Shown here piece by piece: positions 27,979 through 37,773 of a stretch of 64,000 bases of DNA. Position 1 is the first letter of the stretch, and each line of letters begins with the position of its first letter. Source of the DNA: Muribaculum sp. (GTDB lineage Bacteria > Bacteroidota > Bacteroidia > Bacteroidales > Muribaculaceae); NCBI GenBank assembly GCA_009775095.1, contig VSOZ01000018.1:10125-74124 (forward strand), written 5' to 3'. Below the pieces are notes generated by a model. It was given only the letters and a program-made list of their open reading frames with translations. It made no database searches and was not told the origin of the DNA. Both the position numbers and the translations under genes were made by a program.

Positions 27979-28023
27979 GCACTTTCAATCGGCCGACAGG
28001 CATGATTGTCAGTGCATTTTTTA
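27979..28023 (+). terminator. Possible weak terminator after zapA
   Basis: GCACT (27979-27983) can pair with AGTGC (28011-28015), enclosing an inner GACA/TGTC pair and followed by a T-rich stretch. The stem is short, so read-through into rny is likely. Confidence 0.35.
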
Positions 28024-28054
28024 TTTATTGTGACTAATCATTAATTCACATATC

Positions 28055-29599
28055 ATGTACACCATTTTTATATACATCGCGGTATCGGTGATAACAGCGG
28101 TCTTGGCTGTGGTGATCACCATTATAATTCAGAAAAGATCGGCACGCACTCAAGCCAAGATAATCGTTGACGAAGCCCGTCAGGAAGCGGAGATGCTTAA
28201 ACAGAAAAAAATGCTTGAAGTGCGCGAGGAAGAGCTCCAAATCAAAGCCGAAGCCGAAAAACAAGCCAATTCACGCCTATCCAAAATACAGCAGAACGAG
28301 GCCCGCATAAAGCAGCGCGAGCTCCAGCTCAACCAGCAACAAGGCGAGCTTGCACGCCGACGCAACGAAATCGACGCGGCAAAAGCCGGTCTTGACGCGC
28401 AGGAAGCCGCTCTTGATGACAGGAAAACAGAGCTTGACAAACTCACCCGTAGCGCACAGGAAGCCCTTGAACACATATCGGGGTTGTCGGCTGACGAAGC
28501 GAAGGAGCGTCTTATAGAGTCACTGCGCGACGAAGCAAAAACAACAGCAGCAGGCTACATAAACGATATAATGGATGAAGCCAAACTGACCGCCAACAAA
28601 GAAGCCAAGCGCATAGTAGTGCAGTCGATACAGCGTGTAGCCACGGAAACAGCCATTGAAAATTCAGTCACCGTATTTCATATAGACTCCGACGACATCA
28701 AAGGTCGCATCATCGGTCGTGAAGGCCGCAACATACGCGCCCTCGAAGCCGCAACAGGTATCGAGATAATTGTCGACGACACCCCTGACGCCATCGTCCT
28801 GTCGGGCTTTGACCCCGTGCGCCGAGAGATAGCCCGTCTGGCCCTGCATCAGCTCGTGGCCGACGGCCGCATCCACCCCGCCCGCATCGAGGAAGTTGTG
28901 GCTAAAGTACGCAAACAGATAGAGGAAGAGATTGTGGAGACCGGAAAGCGCACCACGATCGACCTCGGAATACACGGTCTGCATCCCGACCTTATACGCC
29001 TTGTAGGAAAGATGAAGTATCGTTCGAGCTACGGACAGAACCTGCTGCAGCACTCACGCGAGACTGCAAACCTGTGTGCGATAATGGCTTCGGAACTCGG
29101 CCTCAATCCCAAGAAGGCCCGCCGTGCCGGTCTGCTCCACGATATAGGCAAAGTGCCCGATGAAGAGCCCGAACTGCCCCACGCACTCCTCGGCATGAAA
29201 CTGGCCGAAAAATACAAAGAAAAGCCCGAAATATGCAATGCCATCGGCGCCCACCACGACGAGATCGAACAGACCACCCTGCTTGCACCCATAGTACAGG
29301 TCTGCGACGCCATTTCGGGAGCACGTCCTGGAGCACGCAGAGAGATTGTAGAAGCATATCTCAAACGTCTTAATGACCTTGAGCGCCTCGCTCTCTCCTA
29401 CCCCGGTGTTGTGAAGACTTATGCCCTGCAGGCCGGACGCGAACTGCGTGTCATAGTCGGTGCCGACAAGATCGACGACGCCGAAACCGAACGTCTGTCA
29501 GCCGAAATAGCCAAGCGCATTCAGGACGAGATGACCTATCCCGGACAAGTGAAGATAACCGTGATCCGCGAGACTCGCGCCGTAAGCGTAGCTAAATAA
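28055..29599 (+). CDS. rny: Ribonuclease Y
   Basis: Membrane-anchored endoribonuclease starting mRNA decay. 514 residues: an N-terminal membrane helix (about 2-25), a long charged coiled coil (about 30-165) with many Glu/Lys/Ala/Gln residues, a KH RNA-binding domain (IKGRIIGREGRNIRALEAAT, about 209-230), and an HD domain with HSRETANLCAIMA and GLLHDIGKVPDE (catalytic His-Asp near 365-370). Length matches the family. It is followed by ricT 20 bases downstream. In Bacillus these two products also cooperate in RNA maturation. Confidence 0.95.
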   Translation: MYTIFIYIAVSVITAVLAVVITIIIQKRSARTQAKIIVDEARQEAEMLKQKKMLEVREEELQIKAEAEKQANSRLSKIQQNEARIKQRELQLNQQQGELARRRNEIDAAKAGLDAQEAALDDRKTELDKLTRSAQEALEHISGLSADEAKERLIESLRDEAKTTAAGYINDIMDEAKLTANKEAKRIVVQSIQRVATETAIENSVTVFHIDSDDIKGRIIGREGRNIRALEAATGIEIIVDDTPDAIVLSGFDPVRREIARLALHQLVADGRIHPARIEEVVAKVRKQIEEEIVETGKRTTIDLGIHGLHPDLIRLVGKMKYRSSYGQNLLQHSRETANLCAIMASELGLNPKKARRAGLLHDIGKVPDEEPELPHALLGMKLAEKYKEKPEICNAIGAHHDEIEQTTLLAPIVQVCDAISGARPGARREIVEAYLKRLNDLERLALSYPGVVKTYALQAGRELRVIVGADKIDDAETERLSAEIAKRIQDEMTYPGQVKITVIRETRAVSVAK

Positions 29600-29619
29600 T
29601 AAAACAGCAATTCACCGTT

Positions 29620-30900
29620 ATGGGAAAAGAAGATATAGACAACTGCAGCCAATGCCGCAATACACCGCCGCGGGGAAAGTTGCATTGTTACAACTGGCTC
29701 GATGACATTCCCGGCGGTTATGCCGACTTTGACATGGTCGAAGTCCAGTTCAAGAACACCCGCAAAGGTTTTTATAAAAACAGCTCCAATCTGGACCTCG
29801 CCATAGGCGATATGGTAGCGGTCGAGGCATCTCCGGGCCATGACATAGGTCAGGTGACCCTTACCGGCCGGCTTGTGGCTCTACAGATGAAAAAAGCCAA
29901 TGTAAAACCCGATGCGGAAATACGTCGCATATTTCGCAAAGCCAAACCCGCCGATCTTGATAAATATGAGGAGGCAAAGGCCAAGGAGAACGACACGATG
30001 ATACGTTCCCGAAAAATAGCCGAGAGCCTCAAACTCAACATGAAGATAGGCGACGTCGAGTATCAGGGCGACGGCAATAAAGCCATATTCTACTACATCG
30101 CCGACGAACGCGTTGACTTCAGGCAACTTATAAAAGTACTTGCCGAGACATTCAAGGTGCGCATCGAGATGAAGCAGATAGGAGCACGACAGGAAGCCGG
30201 CCGTATAGGAGGCATCGGTCCGTGCGGACGCCAGCTCTGTTGTGCAAGCTGGATGACCAACTTTGTGTCGGTGGCCACAAGCGCCGCACGCTATCAGGAC
30301 ATATCGCTCAACCCGCAGAAACTTGCCGGTCAGTGCGCCAAGCTCAAATGCTGCCTCAATTTTGAGGTGGACACCTATGTGGAAAGCATAAAGCGGATGC
30401 CTTCGCGAGAGATAGCTCTCGAGACTGCCGATGCGACATACTACCACTTCAAGACCGACATATTCAAACGCGAGATGACATACTCGACCGACAAGTCGGT
30501 GCCTGCCAATCTTGTAACGATCAGCGCCGACAGAGTGTTTGACATCATCAACATGAACAAGCGCGGAGAGAAGCCCGAAAAACTCAGTGCCGAAGGCAGT
30601 GAAAAGCCGAAGGAGCGCACGGAGTTTGTCGACCTTGTAGGCCAAGACAGTGTCACCCGCTTCGACAAAGCCAAGAAGAAAAAGAAAAAAGGCGCATCAG
30701 CCCAGCAGCGCGGCAACCGTCAGCAAGGAGGACAACGCGACGTCAACGGCGGCAACAGACCGCCGAGAAACGAACGTCCGCCGCGCGGAGAAAACAACAA
30801 CCGGCGCCAAAATCAAGGCGCTCCACGCAACAACGGAGGAGAAGGCGGCGCACCGAACAAGGAGAACAAGAAACCCTCATCACCGAAAACCGATGAATAA
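29620..30900 (+). CDS. ricT: PSP1-domain protein RicT
   Basis: 426 residues. The N-terminal third carries the PSP1 domain, and the C-terminal PSP1 core shows the Cys-rich stretch IGPCGRQLCCASWMTNF and GQCAKLKCCLNFE, whose cysteines in the Ric complex help hold iron-sulfur clusters. Ric proteins assist RNase Y in RNA processing, and rny is the upstream neighbour. The last 90 residues are a low-complexity Lys/Arg/Gly/Asn/Gln tail (ASAQQRGNRQQGGQRD) of the kind that binds RNA. The stop overlaps the gldH start. Whether RicA/RicF partners exist is not visible here. Confidence 0.88.
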   Translation: MGKEDIDNCSQCRNTPPRGKLHCYNWLDDIPGGYADFDMVEVQFKNTRKGFYKNSSNLDLAIGDMVAVEASPGHDIGQVTLTGRLVALQMKKANVKPDAEIRRIFRKAKPADLDKYEEAKAKENDTMIRSRKIAESLKLNMKIGDVEYQGDGNKAIFYYIADERVDFRQLIKVLAETFKVRIEMKQIGARQEAGRIGGIGPCGRQLCCASWMTNFVSVATSAARYQDISLNPQKLAGQCAKLKCCLNFEVDTYVESIKRMPSREIALETADATYYHFKTDIFKREMTYSTDKSVPANLVTISADRVFDIINMNKRGEKPEKLSAEGSEKPKERTEFVDLVGQDSVTRFDKAKKKKKKGASAQQRGNRQQGGQRDVNGGNRPPRNERPPRGENNNRRQNQGAPRNNGGEGGAPNKENKKPSSPKTDE

Positions 30901-31366
30901 ACTCCTCGGAGTGTATATGGCTCTGCTGTTTTCAATCTGTCTGGGAGCATGCTCTCCCCGACAGAACGACTACAGCAAGTTCTGCAACCTGTCGCCGTCG
31001 GGCTGGATCTATGACGACACTCTTCTTTTCGTAACCGATATCGCCGACTCAGTAGCTTCGGGCACTCTTACCGTGGCCGTACGCCATAACAACAACTATC
31101 CGTACAGCAATCTATGGCTTGAGCTGACCCGACGCAGCGGTGTCGACAAGACAACCCGCGACACCCTCAATCTGCAGCTGGCCGACATATACGGCCGCTG
31201 GTACGGCAACGGCTTCGGAGCATCGTACCAGTTCAGCGACACGGTAAACAATATAACCCGGTTGTTCAGAGGTGATACAATCTCGGTAAGACACATCATG
31301 AGGCTCGACACTTTGCCCGACGTTGAACAATTGGGGGTCACATTCGTTTCGACAGAAAGTAAATAA
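30893..31366 (+). CDS. gldH: Gliding-motility-type lipoprotein GldH
   Basis: 157 residues from the ATG at 30893, chosen because it starts a lipoprotein signal (MALLFSICLGAC, Cys20). An in-frame extension upstream would run inside ricT. The mature protein is a beta-sandwich-like domain with YSKFCNLSPSGWIYDDTLLF and TLTVAVRHNNNYPYSNLWLE, as in GldH. GldH is conserved in Bacteroidetes, including non-gliding gut species, and its position directly after the PSP1 gene is the usual order. Its function outside gliding is unknown. Confidence 0.82.
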   Translation: MNKLLGVYMALLFSICLGACSPRQNDYSKFCNLSPSGWIYDDTLLFVTDIADSVASGTLTVAVRHNNNYPYSNLWLELTRRSGVDKTTRDTLNLQLADIYGRWYGNGFGASYQFSDTVNNITRLFRGDTISVRHIMRLDTLPDVEQLGVTFVSTESK

Positions 31367-31382
31367 TTCAGCATTAACCAAA

Positions 31383-32564
31383 ATGACACTACACGCTCTT
31401 ACTCCGGCTGACGAGATACAACGCAGAATTGCGCGTCTTCAAGACGCCATGAAGGCTCACGGCATGGACGCCATGCTCATCTCCGACAACGCCAATATAT
31501 ATTATACATCCGGCAGAGTATTCAGCGGATATGTATACATCCCCGCTACCGGCAAGGCCACATACTTCATACGACGCCCCGAAGGTATAACCGACGGCGA
31601 AGTCAAATACATACGCAAACCCGAACAGATAGTGGAACTGCTCTCGGAAGAGGGCGCATCATTGCCCGCCGTGATGGGCTACGAACTAAGTTCGCTTGAC
31701 GTCATGAGCTACCGTCGTCTTGTCAACGCATTTCCCGGAGTGACACCCGCCGACGCGTCGCCCGTCATAAAATCGGTACGATCGGTAAAGACTGATTTTG
31801 AACTTGAGCAATTGCGCCGGTCGGGCATCAGGCATCAACGCGTATACGACCTCATACCCCGGCTCTACAAAGAGGGCATGACCGACATAGAGCTGCAGAT
31901 AGAGATTGAGCGCGCCTCACGACTTGAAGGATGTCTGGGCATATTCCGCATTGCCGGTGACTCGATGGAGTTCTTCATGTCAAATATTTTGGCAGGCGAC
32001 AATGCCGACTCCCCCACCCCCTACGATTTCGCCATGGGTGGTGCAGGCCTCGACCCGTCATTGCCCGTAGGCGCCGACGGCACCGTCATCAAGCCCGGCA
32101 TGTCGGTGATGGTAGACTCCAACGGCAACTTTACCGGTTATATGACCGACATGACCCGTGTATTTGCCTGCGGACAACTCGACGAAAAAGCATTGCAGGC
32201 CCACGAATGCTCGATAGAGATATGCCGCTCATTGGAAAAGGCCGGCAAACCCGGCACTCCGGCAGCCGAGTTGTATGAGACAGCCATGTCGATTGTGCGC
32301 AACCATGACCTCGAACGTTATTTCATGGGCCACAAGCAGAAAGCCGGCTTCATAGGACACGGCGTCGGCATCGAGATCAACGAACTGCCCGTCATAGCGC
32401 CGCGAAGCCGCGATATACTTACCAAGCACAACGTCATAGCACTGGAGCCCAAATTCGTGATACCCGGCGTGGGAGCGGTAGGAGTCGAAAACACCTATAT
32501 CGTGACCGACAACGGCCTTGAGCGCATAACAAATGCTCCGGAACGAATAATCAACCTTATGTAA
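31383..32564 (+). CDS. Xaa-Pro aminopeptidase-like M24 peptidase
   Basis: 393 residues from the ATG at 31383. The N-terminal creatinase-type domain (about 1-140) is followed by the pita-bread metallopeptidase domain. Metal ligands are visible as Asp in MVDSNGNFTGYMTD (two Asp), His in GHGVGIEINELP, Glu in IALEPKFVIPG and a final Glu near GVENTY. These are the five ligands of M24 enzymes, which remove N-terminal residues next to proline. No signal peptide, so cytoplasmic. It starts 17 bases after gldH ends. Confidence 0.9.
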   Translation: MTLHALTPADEIQRRIARLQDAMKAHGMDAMLISDNANIYYTSGRVFSGYVYIPATGKATYFIRRPEGITDGEVKYIRKPEQIVELLSEEGASLPAVMGYELSSLDVMSYRRLVNAFPGVTPADASPVIKSVRSVKTDFELEQLRRSGIRHQRVYDLIPRLYKEGMTDIELQIEIERASRLEGCLGIFRIAGDSMEFFMSNILAGDNADSPTPYDFAMGGAGLDPSLPVGADGTVIKPGMSVMVDSNGNFTGYMTDMTRVFACGQLDEKALQAHECSIEICRSLEKAGKPGTPAAELYETAMSIVRNHDLERYFMGHKQKAGFIGHGVGIEINELPVIAPRSRDILTKHNVIALEPKFVIPGVGAVGVENTYIVTDNGLERITNAPERIINLM

Positions 32565-32577
32565 CACCGTCCGCCCC

Positions 32578-33987
32578 ATGCTGATTGCCGACAAAATAAA
32601 CACCCCCGTATTTCACACAGTGGCCGCGGTAGCCGACAGTATGTCGCGCCCATGCTACGTAGTGGGCGGATATGTGCGCGACATCTTTCTTCAACGCCAC
32701 TCCAAGGATGTTGACTTCGTTACGGTAGGAAGCGGCATTGAGGTTGCCGAGGCCGTAGCGCGCAAACTCGGCAAAGGCACCCACTGCAACGTATTTAAAA
32801 ATTTCGGTACCGCGCAGGTAAAGCACGGCGGCATCGAACTTGAGTTTGTAGGCGCACGACGCGAGTCATACAGCCATGACAGCCGCAAGCCGGTCGTGGA
32901 GGACGGCACTCTTGACGATGACCTTGCCCGACGCGACTTCACCATAAACGCCATGGCCGTATGTGTCAATGCCGACAACTTCGGACAACTCGTAGACCCG
33001 TACGACGGCATCGGCGATCTGGACCGTCAGCTTATACGCACACCGCTTGACCCCGACATAACATTCAGCGACGACCCGTTGCGCATGATGAGGGCCATAC
33101 GGTTTGCCACACAACTCGGCTTCACCATATACGGAGAGACATTTGATGCCATCACGCGAAATGCATCGCGAATCACGATAATCTCGCGCGAGCGCATAGC
33201 TGACGAGCTGATGAAAATCATGGCTTCGCCCATGCCCTCCATAGGTTGGGAACTGCTTGAGCTTTGCGGACTGCTCTCATACATCATGCCCGAACTGCAC
33301 GCGATGAAAGGGGTTGAGGTGGTAAACGGTCGCGGCCACAAAGACAATTTCCATCATACCCTCACGGTGGTCGACAATGTGGCGCGAAAAAGCGACAATG
33401 TATGGCTGCGTTGGGCCGCTCTGCTTCACGACATAGCTAAACCCGTTACCAAGCGTTGGGACTCAAAAAACGGTTGGACGTTTCACAATCACAACTTCAT
33501 AGGTGCCAAGATGGTGCCCCGCATTTTCCGCGCAATGAGACTGCCGCTTAACGAGAAGATGAAGTATGTGCAGAAGTTGGTCGAGTTGCATATGCGCCCC
33601 ATAGCGCTTGTAGAAGAGGAAGTGACCGACTCCGCCGTACGCAGGTTGCTCTTCGATGCCGGCGATGATATAGAGGACCTTATGACATTGTGCGAAGCCG
33701 ACATAACATCCAAAAATCAGGAAAAAGTGCGCCGCTTCCTTGACAACTTCGTACTCGTAAGAAAAAAGATGGAGGAACTCGAAGAAAAAGATCGCATACG
33801 CAACTTCCAGCCTCCGGTATCGGGCGAAGAGATTATGTCAGTGTTCAACTTGGGTCCGTCGCGGGAAGTGGGCATGATAAAAGAACGCATCAAAAACGCC
33901 ATCCTTGACGGCAGCATACCCAACGAACGCGAAGCCGCGCTCGCCTACATGCACGAAGTAGCCTCGAAACTTGGCATCGGCCATTAA
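32578..33987 (+). CDS. cca: CCA tRNA nucleotidyltransferase (HD-domain type)
   Basis: 469 residues. The class-II nucleotidyltransferase head has YVVGGYVRDIFLQRHSKDVD with the two catalytic Asp just after (DVDFVTVG), then the RRDFTINAMAV block and the RNA-binding domain, and a C-terminal HD domain with RWAALLHDIAKPVTK. The enzyme adds or repairs the 3' CCA of tRNAs. It begins 14 bases after the M24 peptidase gene and is the last core gene before the AT-rich block. Confidence 0.93.
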   Translation: MLIADKINTPVFHTVAAVADSMSRPCYVVGGYVRDIFLQRHSKDVDFVTVGSGIEVAEAVARKLGKGTHCNVFKNFGTAQVKHGGIELEFVGARRESYSHDSRKPVVEDGTLDDDLARRDFTINAMAVCVNADNFGQLVDPYDGIGDLDRQLIRTPLDPDITFSDDPLRMMRAIRFATQLGFTIYGETFDAITRNASRITIISRERIADELMKIMASPMPSIGWELLELCGLLSYIMPELHAMKGVEVVNGRGHKDNFHHTLTVVDNVARKSDNVWLRWAALLHDIAKPVTKRWDSKNGWTFHNHNFIGAKMVPRIFRAMRLPLNEKMKYVQKLVELHMRPIALVEEEVTDSAVRRLLFDAGDDIEDLMTLCEADITSKNQEKVRRFLDNFVLVRKKMEELEEKDRIRNFQPPVSGEEIMSVFNLGPSREVGMIKERIKNAILDGSIPNEREAALAYMHEVASKLGIGH

Positions 33988-34005
33988 TCGACAATTATAG
34001 TATAA

Positions 34006-34320
34006 TTATGCCAATGGCCTAACTACCTCCAATCTAAGGCCGAGAGCATTCACGATCTGACAAAAAAATCCAATACCCGGCTCTATTAAACCGCGTTCAA
34101 TACGTGATATATATGTTTTATTAGTACCTACCTTTTCAGCTAATTCAGACTGCGACATACCTTCTTGCTTTCGGGCTTCATAAACAAGCTGCCCCATACA
34201 ATATGCATATACCTCCCTATTGAAAGCCTCTCGCTCGTTGGTTCCTTGTTTGCCATATTTTACATCAAGGATCTCATCAAAGCTGCCAACCGTATTATTG
34301 TTTTCCTGCATAATATTCAT
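34006..34320 (-). CDS. XRE-family antitoxin, HigA-like
   Basis: 104 residues. A helix-turn-helix domain (about 40-95) is recognised from YEARKQEGMSQSELAEKVGT and TYISRIERGLIEPGIGFF. It overlaps the end of the upstream RelE-type toxin gene by 26 bases, the order toxin then antitoxin being that of higBA modules. It should neutralise the toxin and repress the promoter at 34630-34660. A second ATG nine bases in is also possible as start. Confidence 0.85.
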   Translation of the reverse strand: MNIMQENNNTVGSFDEILDVKYGKQGTNEREAFNREVYAYCMGQLVYEARKQEGMSQSELAEKVGTNKTYISRIERGLIEPGIGFFCQIVNALGLRLEVVRPLA

Positions 34321-34621
34321 TTTTTATTTGGATTGCCTTCTCAATCTCTCTATTAGGAGTTTTTTGTGTTTTCTTTTGGAATCCATTAAACAACATCACA
34401 ATATTACCACTGTCAAAAATAAAGAAAGCTCGATAGATATTACTTTTATGTGAAACTCTGATCTCATATATCCCATCTCGAACAAATTTCACAAATTTTT
34501 CACTGATCCAATCTTCAATTTTCAACATAGCGAGCACATAATCCATTTTTCTTTGCGCGCCATTGTCAAGAGCTCGATAGAATGAAATAATCCTTGTAAT
34601 ATAATATCTTACGCTCTTCAT
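34295..34621 (-). CDS. RelE/HigB-family toxin (phage Gp49-like)
   Basis: 108 residues. The segment IYEIRVSHKSNIYRAFFIFD and the following NGFQKKTQKTPNREIEKA are typical of Gp49/HigB-type ribosome-dependent mRNA interferases. It is basic overall and has no signal peptide. Its ATG lies only about three bases from the predicted transcription start, so the message may be nearly leaderless. It pairs with the XRE antitoxin at 34006-34320. Confidence 0.85.
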   Translation of the reverse strand: MKSVRYYITRIISFYRALDNGAQRKMDYVLAMLKIEDWISEKFVKFVRDGIYEIRVSHKSNIYRAFFIFDSGNIVMLFNGFQKKTQKTPNREIEKAIQIKNEYYAGKQ

Positions 34622-34629
34622 TCATTTTG

Positions 34630-34660
34630 CAAATATATGCAAAGTTTACAAATAAAACAA
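34630..34660 (-). promoter_or_regulatory. Promoter of the HigBA-like module
   Basis: On the - strand TTG (34660-34658) and a perfect -7 box TATATTTG (34637-34630) are 20 bases apart. The AT-rich half-repeats around it could be the antitoxin operator. Confidence 0.65.
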
Positions 34661-34747
34661 CTCCAAGATTTAAAAAGATCGGATGTAACGGGACAAAATG
34701 TTGTCAATTTGCGGTACCTATGTGACAGATAGTTAGCTGTATGGGAG

Positions 34748-35380
34748 TTATCGGGCAGACAGAGTCGGGGCGAACTTTGGTATCGTGTCGAGGCACACGG
34801 CTTTCAGGCGGTTCAGGTCGTTTATGGGACGTCGGTATTTTATGCGTCGGTTTATGAGCTTGAACACGGCTTCCGTAGCCTGATTGCGTGTCAGCCCAGA
34901 CTCATTGCACAGACGCAGCACAAACACATTGTCCTGCATGATGCTGCGCACGGTGTCGTGCAGCGGTGTCGAGGGTGTGCCCTCCTGAAAAAATCGGGTT
35001 ACGGCGACGGGGGCGTGTTGCGGAGTGGTCGGCAAGGCGGCTTCTGCCTTTATGGCGATACCGGGAGCGGTAATCTCGGACTGTGTGGGTTGTACCGGCT
35101 CCGATGTCTTAGTGTGCTTATGTGTTTGACCGACTTTGGGTAACGCATGTGCACGGCGTAGGGCGCGGCGTTCGCGGGCACGCATGTTGGCGCGTTTGCG
35201 TCGGTCGATTGTGGCCTTCGCCATAAGAAAGCCCATCATCGACGCGGCGTCAAGATTGTCGGGCATAGTATCGTTGGCCTGATACTCCTTTATAGCTTCG
35301 GTAAGCGATTGCTGTTGCTCCTCGGGAAGCAGCGATATAGCGAGTGACCATTCGCTGTCAAACTTGAATGTCTTTTTCAT
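34748..35380 (-). CDS. Hypothetical protein, DUF6291-like N-terminus
   Basis: 210 residues from the ATG at 35380, chosen because the mapped promoter would start transcription near 35404, after the more upstream ATG at 35410. The N-terminus (FDSEWSLAISLLPEEQQQSL, then MMGFLMAKATIDRRKRANMR) resembles small phage-associated proteins such as DUF6291. The centre is a very basic Arg/Ala stretch and a Thr/Pro linker, and the C-terminal 70 residues (SIMQDNVFVLRLCNESGLTR) look like a winged-helix. Function not recognised. DNA binding in replication or transfer would fit. Confidence 0.6.
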   Translation of the reverse strand: MKKTFKFDSEWSLAISLLPEEQQQSLTEAIKEYQANDTMPDNLDAASMMGFLMAKATIDRRKRANMRARERRALRRAHALPKVGQTHKHTKTSEPVQPTQSEITAPGIAIKAEAALPTTPQHAPVAVTRFFQEGTPSTPLHDTVRSIMQDNVFVLRLCNESGLTRNQATEAVFKLINRRIKYRRPINDLNRLKAVCLDTIPKFAPTLSAR

Positions 35381-35409
35381 GTAGTATGCGGTTAAGATTG
35401 ATTTCGTCA

Positions 35410-35440
35410 CAAAGATAACATCTCAAAAACGCGATGTCAA
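35410..35440 (-). promoter_or_regulatory. Promoter of the 34748-35380 hypothetical gene
   Basis: On the - strand TTG (35440-35438) and perfect -7 box TATCTTTG (35417-35410), spaced 20 bases. It decides the start at 35380. Confidence 0.7.
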
Positions 35441-35584
35441 GTCTTTCCGCAATTTTTTTACATGACATACTAAATTTATAAATCAAGACTCAAACGTGCA
35501 AGAAAGCACGTAGATTAGCGGCAATGTAGATAAGATTTCCGGCATTTGACATGCAATAATGTATGCTGCATTTATGGAATTTTA

Positions 35585-35592
35585 TAACTTTG
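35585..35592 (+). promoter_or_regulatory. -7 box of the two propeller lipoproteins
   Basis: TAACTTTG, perfect -7 match, 66 bases before the lipoprotein start at 35658. No -33 element at the proper spacing. It argues against the upstream ATG at 35559. Confidence 0.55.
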
Positions 35593-35657
35593 TACCCCAT
35601 TTTCCCAATTGGAATTATTTTAAATCAATCATAATTAGGTACTATCAGGAACAACCA

Positions 35658-37742
35658 ATGAGAAAAAACATTCTTAACTGTCTTTACTTCTTAATGTGCA
35701 GTCTTTTATTGCTGACCGGTTGCAAAGAGGACGAAATTTCAGATACCGGTTCGGAAGGCGGAAATACCCCGGATAACGAACTATTCGTGAAGTTGACTGC
35801 GGCAGATTACAATTCAGACAACACCTACTATATACTCAATGACAATGAGCCTTCAGATGTCTACTTCGACAACAGCCAACGTAGTTTTTATGTAATTCAA
35901 CCATTACAGCTTACTCTTGATGACAACCACTATTTTCAACTTCGCTTCTACAGCCCGCGTAAGTTGTCAAACGTAACCATATGGGCAAAAATAGACGGTT
36001 ATGAAGAAGCGTTCAAATTTATGGAACTGGAAGAAATCAGACCATTTCAACAGCTACGGTTACACATACCCTTTGCATCCAAAGACTTGACTGCGTATAC
36101 CCGGAGTGGAAAAAAGATCCAAATTATGGCGAATCCGTATCTGACCGGTGAAAACTTTACTTTCGAGGTGGAGAGTGACGATCCGTATTACAAAAAGTTG
36201 CAATCCATTAAATGTAAGTGGTTGATCACATTCAGCGGCTATAGTGGCGAGGGTAATTGGAAATACAAGCTTCTCCCTCCTCATGCACGCGAAGCGGTAG
36301 CTCTGGCTCTAAACATGGGCTATATGTATTCGTCAGAAATATTCGAAATGGCATTGCATGAATTTGGCCCATTGCATAAAGACAACAACAAAACACTTAT
36401 TGACAAGGATTTATTATTAAAGCAAGTTCTCAATCATTCAGGATTGCGTTTCGGACACTGCAGCGGAGTTAACGGTTTGGGAGGCGGCATAACATACGGT
36501 TTGAACGAATGGTGCTACATAGAACACTATGCCGACGACACAAATGAGACACATACAGTATTCCATGAACTGGGACACTGTCTGGGTTATGGACACAACG
36601 GCAACATGACCTATGAACAAACCGGACCGGGCTGGATTACGCTTTGCGCCAACGTATATCGGTCGATGTCGCTTGACAAGGAGCTTCCGGTATATTCACG
36701 ACGTTTTATGCACACCCGTACAAATAAAAACAGATACAGCAAAAACAACCTGTATCAGGCATCCAAGTATGTCATCGAAGATCCTGAACTCGACGCTATA
36801 GATGGCGGTCTGTCGCCACTGCGTGAAGAGACGACCGACTTAGGAGGAAATGACGGAGAACCGCTTTCATTCAAATTGGATTACACGGCACTGCCCGGGG
36901 CTACATCCGCTTCTTTCCGACCCAAAGATGTATATGTATACGGCGACACTCTTTACGTAGTAAATGATGCCGATAACAATTACAGCCTTGAGGTATTCAG
37001 CATGGCAGAAGGAAATATCGCCCATATGGAAAGCATCAGAGAATGGACTGAGCAAAATACTATAAAGAGTTTCAAAGGGCGTCCAAACGGTGTCGTACGG
37101 GCCAATGGAAAAATTTATGTCACCCATGAAGGCAATCGCACGGAAATATTCGATGCAAAAGACCACACCTTCATAACATGTATCGGAAACGGCAACTGGG
37201 GCACGGGCTCCAACCAGACCGTACATGCTTTTGACATAGTGCTATACAAGGGCGCTATAATGATTCGCGACAAAAGGTATGTAGATTTCGTACAAGAACA
37301 GACTGTATATCCGGGAGAGATCATGTACATATTCTCACGGTCGGAAAATCTCGGAGAGTCAGGCGGCACTTACGGAATGGCTATAAACGAGCAGACAGGA
37401 CAGCTCTATTCCACTCATCCTGCAAAACGCATAGACATACTCGACCCCGGCAACATACGTGAATGTATAGCCCTCACACGCACACGACAGCTGACTTACA
37501 AGAACAATCCTTATGCACTTGATTTCGGCAAAGGACGTATGTTTGTAAGTTCCAACGGCTATGAAAAGTTCTGCGATGTCAATCCGGCGACCGGAGATAT
37601 CGTTAAAAACCACACTGTCATAGGAAGCATAACCTTACAGGCACCCGAAAAGTTCTGCATACGCCGCAATACATTGTTTATCATCGACCGGATAAAGAAC
37701 GGAGCATGTGTATATGCCATTCCCATGAGTGAATTGAAATAA
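35658..37742 (+). CDS. Lipoprotein with metzincin-like zinc site and C-terminal beta-propeller
   Basis: 694 residues from the ATG at 35658, which begins a lipoprotein signal (CSLLLLTGC, Cys22); the in-frame codons upstream precede the promoter. The middle has HELGHCLGYGH (His303, Glu304, His307, His313), the zinc-binding signature of metzincin metallopeptidases, preceded by a conserved-looking GLNEWCYIEHYADD. The C-terminal half (about 430-694) has propeller-like blades such as VYVYGDTLYVVNDADNNYSL and FITCIGNGNWGTGSN. The acidic residues after the Cys suggest surface exposure. It is probably a cell-surface protease acting on host or dietary protein, or mucin. The target is unknown. A lipoprotein with matching blades follows 31 bases downstream. 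Confidence 0.75.
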   Translation: MRKNILNCLYFLMCSLLLLTGCKEDEISDTGSEGGNTPDNELFVKLTAADYNSDNTYYILNDNEPSDVYFDNSQRSFYVIQPLQLTLDDNHYFQLRFYSPRKLSNVTIWAKIDGYEEAFKFMELEEIRPFQQLRLHIPFASKDLTAYTRSGKKIQIMANPYLTGENFTFEVESDDPYYKKLQSIKCKWLITFSGYSGEGNWKYKLLPPHAREAVALALNMGYMYSSEIFEMALHEFGPLHKDNNKTLIDKDLLLKQVLNHSGLRFGHCSGVNGLGGGITYGLNEWCYIEHYADDTNETHTVFHELGHCLGYGHNGNMTYEQTGPGWITLCANVYRSMSLDKELPVYSRRFMHTRTNKNRYSKNNLYQASKYVIEDPELDAIDGGLSPLREETTDLGGNDGEPLSFKLDYTALPGATSASFRPKDVYVYGDTLYVVNDADNNYSLEVFSMAEGNIAHMESIREWTEQNTIKSFKGRPNGVVRANGKIYVTHEGNRTEIFDAKDHTFITCIGNGNWGTGSNQTVHAFDIVLYKGAIMIRDKRYVDFVQEQTVYPGEIMYIFSRSENLGESGGTYGMAINEQTGQLYSTHPAKRIDILDPGNIRECIALTRTRQLTYKNNPYALDFGKGRMFVSSNGYEKFCDVNPATGDIVKNHTVIGSITLQAPEKFCIRRNTLFIIDRIKNGACVYAIPMSELK

Positions 37743-37773
37743 GAGCATAACCCTATAAATGAAAAATAACGAC

